A stretch of 34,174 nt of DNA. Origin: a virus. A program made the position numbers and the translations under genes. The DNA lies in IMG/VR virus record IMGVR_UViG_3300027800_000341, positions 1 to 34,174 of that record. One strand, written 5' to 3'. Positions 28,979 to 34,174 of this stretch are shown in pieces (position 1 is the first letter of the stretch; the number at the start of each line of letters is the position of its first letter). The notes below the pieces were generated by a model, which searched no databases, was not told where the DNA came from, and saw nothing but the letters and a program-made list of their open reading frames with translations.

Positions 28979-29976
28979 AGGTCCGCACCCCGCAATGGAA
29001 AGTAAGCATCGCGGGAAAAGACGTGACGTCCGCGATCATGTCCTACGTGAAGTCGGTGACCTACAGCGACAGCGTGGCGGGGTCGTCCGACGAGGTGGAC
29101 CTGGTCCTGGAGGACTCCACCGGCGTGTGGCGCACGTCCTGGTATCCGAGCCAGGGCGACGCCATCGTGGTGGCCATGGGCTACGCCGGGGAGCAGCTCA
29201 TGCCGTGCGGGTCGTTTGAGATCGAGGAAATCGAGATCTCCGGCCCCGAGGCCGTGATGCATATCCGCGCTTTGGCCAGCGGCGTCACCCCCGCCCAGCG
29301 CACCAAGCGGTCCCAGGCCTACGAAGGGTCCAGTCTGCGCGAGATCGCCACCACCGTGGCCCGCCGCCACGGCTTTCGAGTGCTCGGCGACATCCCGGAC
29401 GTGCGCCTCAATCGGATCACCCAGAACCAGGAAACCGATCTGTCGTTCGTGAAGCGGTTGGCGGGCGATTACGGCCACGTGTTTTCCGTCAAGGGCGATC
29501 AATTGGTGTTCAGCCAGTATTCAAAACTGCGCCAGGCCGCCCCGGTCCTGACGCTCAATCGCGTGGGCGGCGTGGCGTCCTATAGTCTGCGGGATCAGTC
29601 GCTCAAGGCCTACAAGGACTGCGAGTGCTCCTACGACGATCCCAAGACGAAAACCTGCCACACGCACCAGGCCCGGGCCTCGGGGGCCGCGTCCGGAGAC
29701 ACCTGCAAAATCACCCGGCGCTGCGAAAATGCCCAGCAGGCCAAGCTCCAGGCCGAGGCGGAACTGGAGCGGCAAAACGACGGCAAATACGAGGGGACTA
29801 TCAACTGCGAGGGCAACACGCGGCTGGTGGCCGGAAACACCGTGGCCCTGGCCGGATTCGGCCGTTTCGACGGGACATACCTGGTCGACTCGTCGCGCCA
29901 CAGCATCGAGCAGGGCAAGGGGTACGCCACGGAGATCACGATCAAACGGGGCTACGAGGAGGCGGGAAATGCTTAA
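28966..29976 (+). CDS. Baseplate hub protein (P2 gpD-like)
   Basis: A 336-aa P2 D-type late-control/hub protein (Mu gp44 equivalent position). Typical parts: SIAGKDVTSAIMSYVKSVTY, SYEGSSLREI-like YEGSSLREIATTVARRHGFR, ETDLSFVKRLAGDYGHVFSV and GNTVALAGFGRFDGTYLVDS. It forms the trimeric hub linking tube and spike. It overlaps gpX upstream and gpV downstream. Confidence 0.91.
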   Translation: MEKVKVRTPQWKVSIAGKDVTSAIMSYVKSVTYSDSVAGSSDEVDLVLEDSTGVWRTSWYPSQGDAIVVAMGYAGEQLMPCGSFEIEEIEISGPEAVMHIRALASGVTPAQRTKRSQAYEGSSLREIATTVARRHGFRVLGDIPDVRLNRITQNQETDLSFVKRLAGDYGHVFSVKGDQLVFSQYSKLRQAAPVLTLNRVGGVASYSLRDQSLKAYKDCECSYDDPKTKTCHTHQARASGAASGDTCKITRRCENAQQAKLQAEAELERQNDGKYEGTINCEGNTRLVAGNTVALAGFGRFDGTYLVDSSRHSIEQGKGYATEITIKRGYEEAGNA

Positions 29977-30592
29977 ATTCGGCGTCGTGACCCGGGTGGA
30001 CGCTACGAACTGCCGCGCCCGCGTGCGCTACCAGGACAACGAGGGCATCGAATCCTGGTGGCTGGCCGTGATCCAGCGCAAGACCACGGGCGACCGCGAC
30101 TACCACATGCCCCAACCCGGCGAGCACGTGGCCTGTCTGGTCGATGCACACAATGAAGAGGGAGTCATCCTGGGGGCCATCTATTCGGCCGCCGATCCCG
30201 CGCCGGTTTCGAGCCAGGACAAGCGCCACACGCAATTCGAGGACAAGACGGAAGTCGAATACGACCGCAAGACGCACGAGCTGCGGGCGAGCATTCGCGG
30301 CGGCGTTGAAACAAGCGTGCTCAAAAAGCTGCAACGCCATCGCATCAACAAGGGGAACCTGCTCATCAAACTGGTGAAGGAAAAACGTCTGCCTAAGGAG
30401 CCGCCGGAGATCGTGCCCGCCGATGATTGGAAGAAGCTCAAGGGATATGGATATGTCGTGATCGAATCAGAGCGCACGATCTGCCTGAACGCCCCGACCA
30501 TCGTGATGCTGTGCAACAGCACCGTGACGGGGCAATATGTCCCTGATCTCATCGAAGATGAAGTGTATAGTGAGCAATCTCGAAAAGAGTAG
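29969..30592 (+). CDS. Baseplate spike/assembly protein V (Mu gp45-like)
   Basis: A 207-aa gpV-type protein. The N-terminal OB-fold is clear (KFGVVTRVDATNCRARVRYQ, MPQPGEHVACLVDAHNEEGV, ILGAIYSAAD). The C-terminal third (from ~residue 110) is Lys-rich and lower in GC (KKLQRHRINKGNLLIKLVKE), unlike the usual beta-helix repeat, and lacks the HxH iron-binding tip seen in P2 V. The tip may have been exchanged. A perfect palindrome begins right after its TAG. Confidence 0.85.
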   Translation: MLKFGVVTRVDATNCRARVRYQDNEGIESWWLAVIQRKTTGDRDYHMPQPGEHVACLVDAHNEEGVILGAIYSAADPAPVSSQDKRHTQFEDKTEVEYDRKTHELRASIRGGVETSVLKKLQRHRINKGNLLIKLVKEKRLPKEPPEIVPADDWKKLKGYGYVVIESERTICLNAPTIVMLCNSTVTGQYVPDLIEDEVYSEQSRKE

Positions 30593-30609
30593 TTCTGCAC
30601 GATGCAGAA
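30593..30609 (+). repeat. Perfect inverted repeat after gpV
   Basis: TTCTGCA and TGCAGAA flank a CGA spacer immediately after the gpV stop. It lies at the edge of a lower-GC patch and in the only sizeable gap (74 nt) of the baseplate operon. It may be an mRNA hairpin or a recombination scar. Confidence 0.5.
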
Positions 30610-30666
30610 GGAAACCCGCGTTGAGAGATATACAACGTCCCCATCCCGCCGCCGGAAGAGGATGAC

Positions 30667-31056
30667 ATGACAAACCCCGTCGCCGACGTCAACGAAATAC
30701 GATCCGCCGACTGGTCCCGCACCGTGGGCGGCTACGGCGAGGTGGTCGAGCAGCTCGACGACATCGCCCAGGCCATGCGCATCCTGCTGGCCACGCCCAA
30801 GGGGGCCGTGGTCCACCGGCCGGAGTTCGGCTGCGACGCCTGGCGTTATCTCGATCATCCGACCAACGAGGCCCTGCCCCACATCATCCGCGAATGCACC
30901 GACGCCCTGGCCAGGTGGGAGCCCAGGGCCACGGTCGTCGGCATCGATAGCAGCTACGATGCCGAGCACGTGTGTCTGGTCATCCGCTGGGTGGCTGCCC
31001 TGGGGTCGCAAGCCCAGACGTCGGAGGTGCGGTATGTGTTCACTCGACCTGACTAG
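30667..31056 (+). CDS. Baseplate wedge protein (P2 gpW / T4 gp25-like)
   Basis: A 129-aa lysozyme-related gp25/W-type wedge protein: VVEQLDDIAQAMRILLATPK, GAVVHRPEFGCDAWRYLDHP and AEHVCLVIRWVAALGSQAQT. GAAGAGGA precedes the ATG. The EPR-like core motif (RPEFG) is present. Overlaps gpJ by 23 nt. Confidence 0.93.
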   Translation: MTNPVADVNEIRSADWSRTVGGYGEVVEQLDDIAQAMRILLATPKGAVVHRPEFGCDAWRYLDHPTNEALPHIIRECTDALARWEPRATVVGIDSSYDAEHVCLVIRWVAALGSQAQTSEVRYVFTRPD

Positions 31057-32152
31057 ACTGCCTGAACCCTCCTTCGTTTCGCGGGACGCGGCCGCCGTAA
31101 CCTCCGAAATGGTGGCCATGTTTGAGGCCATGACCGGGCGTACGCTCTATCCGGCCCAACCCGAGCGCGTTGAGATTGACGTGGTGGCCTACCGGGAGAT
31201 GCTGGTCCGCATCGGCATCCAGGCCGCCGCCAAGCAAAATCTTTTGGCCTACGCCACGAACACGCACCTCGACCACCTGGCCGCCTTTTACGACGTCGCC
31301 CGGCTGGCGGCTGCGGCCGCCCGCACCACACTGCTATTTTCGGTCGACCCGCCGCGCTCGGCGGCGGTTGCCATCCCGGCTGGAACCCGGGTCCAGACCA
31401 AGGACGGCAAGATCGCGTTCGCCACCACGGTCCAGGTGGTGCTGCCCGCCGGGGAGGCGTCCGTCGCCGTCCCGGCCGTGGCCGCCACGCCCGGGACCGG
31501 GGCCAACGGCTATCTGCCGGGCGAGATCGCCAATCTGGTGGACAGCCTGGACGTGGACGCCGTGGCCAACACCACCACCAGCTACGGCGGACTGGCCGCC
31601 GAGGACGACGACCGGCTGCGGATCCGTACCCAGATCGCTACGGAGGCGTTTTCGACATGCGGACCGGCGGACGCCTACCGTTTTTGGGCGCTCTCGGCCC
31701 ACCAGGGGATTGTGGATGTGGCCGTGATATCGCCCTCGGCCGGGGTGGTGCACGTGCATCCGCTCATGGCCGACGGGCTGCCCGGAAGCGAGGTGATCGC
31801 CCAGGTGGCGGCGCTTCTTCTGGGCGACAAGGTCCGGCCTTTGACCGACCTGGTCAAGGTGTTGCCGCCCGTTTCCCGCGACTACGCCGTGCATGTGGCC
31901 GTGACCGTCCAGGGCGGACACGATGCGGCCACGGTTGCGGGCGCGGCGCACAAGGCCCTGTTGGCCTATGCGTCGGGCCGGGCCGCCCGGCTGGGCCGGG
32001 ACATCGTTCCTGCCCAGGTCATTTCCGCCGCCGCCGTGACCGGCGTGCATGACGTGTCGGTCATCTCCCCCGGGCTGTTGGTGTTGCCGCCGGAAGAGTG
32101 GGCGCACTGCACCGGTGTGACCGTCGACGTGGCGGGGGTGGCCGATGGCTGA
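31034..32152 (+). CDS. Baseplate protein J (P2 gpJ / Mu gp47-like)
   Basis: A 372-aa baseplate wedge protein from ATG 31034 (CGGAGG 6 nt upstream); longer in-frame starts overlap gpW further. Typical parts: VSRDAAAVTSEMVAMFEAMT, NTHLDHLAAFYDVARL, VAIPAGTRVQTKDG, VAATPGTGANGYLPGEIANL, and TSYGGLAAEDDDRLRIR. Works with gpW and gpI to form the wedge. Confidence 0.93.
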   Translation: MCSLDLTRLPEPSFVSRDAAAVTSEMVAMFEAMTGRTLYPAQPERVEIDVVAYREMLVRIGIQAAAKQNLLAYATNTHLDHLAAFYDVARLAAAAARTTLLFSVDPPRSAAVAIPAGTRVQTKDGKIAFATTVQVVLPAGEASVAVPAVAATPGTGANGYLPGEIANLVDSLDVDAVANTTTSYGGLAAEDDDRLRIRTQIATEAFSTCGPADAYRFWALSAHQGIVDVAVISPSAGVVHVHPLMADGLPGSEVIAQVAALLLGDKVRPLTDLVKVLPPVSRDYAVHVAVTVQGGHDAATVAGAAHKALLAYASGRAARLGRDIVPAQVISAAAVTGVHDVSVISPGLLVLPPEEWAHCTGVTVDVAGVADG

Positions 32153-33425
32153 TCCGCGCATCATCCCGCCAGGGATAAATGACGACACCAGCCAGGCGAT
32201 AGGCGGCCTGCTCGACCGCTTCGACGCCCTGGACCTGGACGTGTTGCGCATGATCCCGGTGGAGTCGCGCCTGGATGCTGTCCTGGAGCACCTAGCCTAC
32301 GCCTATCATGTGGACGGCTGGGAGTATGTCGCAACGCGCGCCCAGAAGATCGACCTGATCAAACGCTTCTATGAGTTTCACCGGTACAAAGGGACAAAGT
32401 ACGGCCTGGCCCTGTACCTGCGCACGTTTCTGTCCCGGGACCTGCTGTCCTGCGCCCCGCCCACGAAATCCTATTGCGGCGCCAGCCTGACCGACGCCGA
32501 GCGGGCGGCCTGGGAGGCCCCGCATCCCGAATTGCGCATCTACCCGTTCCGGCACGCCGGGACGAGGCAGGGGGCGTTCGTCGGCGATTTCGCCGGAGTC
32601 TGCTACCCCAACACCTCCGACGCCATCCTGCGCATCGGGGAGCGTGTGACCCTCTACGATCCGCGGACCGGCGAGGATACCTGGCTGGATTCCCTGGTCA
32701 CCTCACGCGACACGGTGGAGAGGATGGGCGTCGAGCGCGTGACCGTGCGCCTGCCGGGGCAGGCGGGCCGGGCGTTATTCGTGGGACAATGCCTGTCGGG
32801 GTTCACGGCGGACACCGGGGCGGCCTCGCGTATGTACGCCCTGGATCTGGCGGTGGGCTATGCCGACGAGATCGCACGCCGCATGCCGTTATCCGTCCGT
32901 CCGTCGCTTACGCCCATGCGCATCGGCTGCGACCAGGTCGCAAGCCCCGGGCAGGCCGGGTACGGCCTGTTTCCGGGACACCGCTGGCCGGACGCCTACG
33001 ACGCCCCGGCGCATCTGTTTTTTTCAGGACGCTTTCCGGCGCCTTCGACTGCTGGGGACCGCCTCTACCGCCGCACCAAATTGTTTGATCCGGACCGCGT
33101 GGTCTTCCATCGCCGCGCCACCTCCACATTCTGCGGGGCGTTCAAGCTGGGCGCTGTCCGCCCGCACCATGCGGAGGCCGCTGTGGACATGCTGCGGCAG
33201 GCCCCGCCCCGGGCTATGTTTTGCGGCTGCCATCTGGCCAACCGGCATGTCTGCGATTTGGCCGCCGGGGACTGGATCGACCTCATGCGCCGGATCGGTA
33301 GGATGTCGGTCCGGATTTCCGACCGCATTCTCGTTGCGACAGCCAACCGCCGACAGATCCAGGCCAGCGAGTCGATTACCTGCGGAGCCGTGGTCTGCGG
33401 CGATTATCAACTGGAAACCTTCTAG
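32145..33425 (+). CDS. Baseplate protein I-like, enlarged
   Basis: A 426-aa protein at the gpI position. The N-terminal ~100 residues are gpI-type (LLDRFDALDLDVLRMIPVES, LEHLAYAYHVDGWEYVATRA, FYEFHRYKGTKYGLALYLRT). P2 I is about 176 aa and Mu gp48 about 180 aa, so some 300 residues are extra. The additional part is Cys- and Arg-rich (SYCGASLTDAER, CPPTKSY-like, STFCGAFKLGAVRP, MFCGCHLANRHVCDLAAGDW) and ends in a short repeat-like CGA/CGD pattern. It probably extends to the fibre attachment site. It overlaps gpJ by 8 nt. Confidence 0.85.
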   Translation: MADPRIIPPGINDDTSQAIGGLLDRFDALDLDVLRMIPVESRLDAVLEHLAYAYHVDGWEYVATRAQKIDLIKRFYEFHRYKGTKYGLALYLRTFLSRDLLSCAPPTKSYCGASLTDAERAAWEAPHPELRIYPFRHAGTRQGAFVGDFAGVCYPNTSDAILRIGERVTLYDPRTGEDTWLDSLVTSRDTVERMGVERVTVRLPGQAGRALFVGQCLSGFTADTGAASRMYALDLAVGYADEIARRMPLSVRPSLTPMRIGCDQVASPGQAGYGLFPGHRWPDAYDAPAHLFFSGRFPAPSTAGDRLYRRTKLFDPDRVVFHRRATSTFCGAFKLGAVRPHHAEAAVDMLRQAPPRAMFCGCHLANRHVCDLAAGDWIDLMRRIGRMSVRISDRILVATANRRQIQASESITCGAVVCGDYQLETF

Positions 33426-33433
33426 GGGGGGAT

Positions 33434-34174
33434 ATGGAAACGCTCGTCAAATTTCGGGACCGGCAGGAAGTGCAGGCGATTGACCTGAACAACATAGGGG
33501 GATTCGCCGATGTGGCCATGGCGAATGTGGTCACCGACGCCATCACCACGGAGAGGATGTTCGTCGGACTCCAGGTCACGCAGCATTCCGCCACGGAGAT
33601 TGACGTCGCGGCCGGCCGTTTGTGGGACGGCGTCACCGGAAAGCGGTACGCGCATGATGCGGCGGAAACGATCAGCCTGTTTTCCTTTATGCCTGTCGCC
33701 GATCAAAAATATCTGGTCATCTCGGTCATCGGCCAGGAGGTGGACACCGACCAGGAGCCCCGTGATTTTCTTGTGGACCTGACGTCGGGGCAAACCGAAC
33801 CCAAGGCTGTGATGATGCACACGGCCCGTCAGGTGGCCATCCAGATCACGGCGGGCTTGGAGTCGACCACGCCGCAAAAGCCGGACGCGCCGACCAGCTA
33901 TCTGGCTATCGCCCACGTGCTGCTCGGAACATCTGGCATTATGGAGATCGAGGTTGCCGACAACAAACAGCTCATGCGGCTGTTCGACGTCTGGCAGCAG
34001 ACGTTAAGCAACTTGAGGTGGATCAATGACGCGGCGCCGAAGCTCGCGTCGATCCTGTCCGACCTCGCCAGCCTGGCCGCTTTGGTCAGAGCGCTACAGG
34101 CCGCCAATTCGTCGCAGGGTTTGGTCATGCAACTCGCGGCCGAGGTCGCCTTGCTGCGGGACAAAGTGGGTCTG
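33434..34174 (+). CDS. Tail-fibre-type protein, N-terminal part (cut by window)
   Basis: An open frame of 247 codons from ATG 33434, behind a GGGGGGG run, without a stop before the window ends. The first ~160 residues are beta-rich (MFVGLQVTQHSATEIDVAAG, RDFLVDLTSGQTEPKAVMMH) and the next part is helical (VWQQTLSNLRWINDAAPKLA, LVRALQAANSSQGLVMQLAA), possibly a trimeric stalk. Position after gpI and this build suggest a fibre or a connector of the tail-fibre system. The C-terminal receptor part is not in the window. Confidence 0.72.
   Translation, partial: METLVKFRDRQEVQAIDLNNIGGFADVAMANVVTDAITTERMFVGLQVTQHSATEIDVAAGRLWDGVTGKRYAHDAAETISLFSFMPVADQKYLVISVIGQEVDTDQEPRDFLVDLTSGQTEPKAVMMHTARQVAIQITAGLESTTPQKPDAPTSYLAIAHVLLGTSGIMEIEVADNKQLMRLFDVWQQTLSNLRWINDAAPKLASILSDLASLAALVRALQAANSSQGLVMQLAAEVALLRDKVGL

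Noticed and set aside
1-34174. Phage ends, attachment site or flanking host genes
   Set aside because: No Mu-type end repeats or target duplication could be identified; both ends appear to lie outside the window.

Overview
The window is most of the left and central part of a Mu-like transposable prophage with a P2/Mu-type contractile tail. It sits in GC-rich DNA (roughly 64-67% GC by eye). Gene content and protein style resemble transposable prophages of Desulfovibrio-like sulfate reducers (Desulfovibrionota), but no host gene is visible, so host assignment is an inference. Neither phage end nor any flanking chromosome is seen; the right edge cuts a tail-fibre-type gene.

Layout. (1) 1-930: a leftward LexA-like repressor faces a rightward early operon across a control region with repeated AAGGGTT operators. 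(2) 930-6530: the early operon holds two small regulators, MuA transposase, MuB ATPase, a winged-helix protein, an XRE-type protein with cysteines, DUF3164 and several small proteins. (3) 6541-6684: on the opposite strand lies a complete stand-alone tRNA unit, with a near-consensus promoter, a 74-nt cloverleaf with anticodon AAC, and a rho-independent terminator. (4) 6695-7453: GemA and a Mor-type activator. (5) 7425-11197: an accessory region with a leftward lower-GC ORF, an unknown ORF, three exported proteins (SNase-like nuclease, Ada-like zinc protein, unknown) ending at a perfect terminator, then a lower-GC two-gene cassette of a DUF4747 protein and a four-helix membrane protein. (6) 17081-11226, leftward: packaging and portal block (Mu gp25-, gp26-, gp27-, gp28-, gp29-, F- and G-like). 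(7) 17240-34174, rightward: lysis genes, protease/scaffold, decoration and capsid proteins, head completion, sheath, tube, frameshifted chaperone, tape measure, P2-type U/X/D, baseplate V/W/J/I and the start of a fibre-type gene.

How it works together. The repressor keeps the early operon silent. On induction MuA and MuB replicate the genome by transposition, and Mor should switch on later transcription; no separate C-type late activator was found. Late transcription has to run in two directions from the 17.1-17.2 kb spacer, because the packaging block is inverted relative to the head and tail genes. In Mu these all lie on one strand.

Most unusual items: the autonomous tRNA unit inside the early region, the DUF4747/membrane cassette (candidate phage-exclusion or defence cargo), the inverted packaging block, and the barnase/RelE-like C-terminal region on the F-type head protein. 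A classical -1 slippery site in the tail chaperone and an internal scaffold start in the protease gene are also clear. All functional statements come from motif reading and gene order; no database search was possible.
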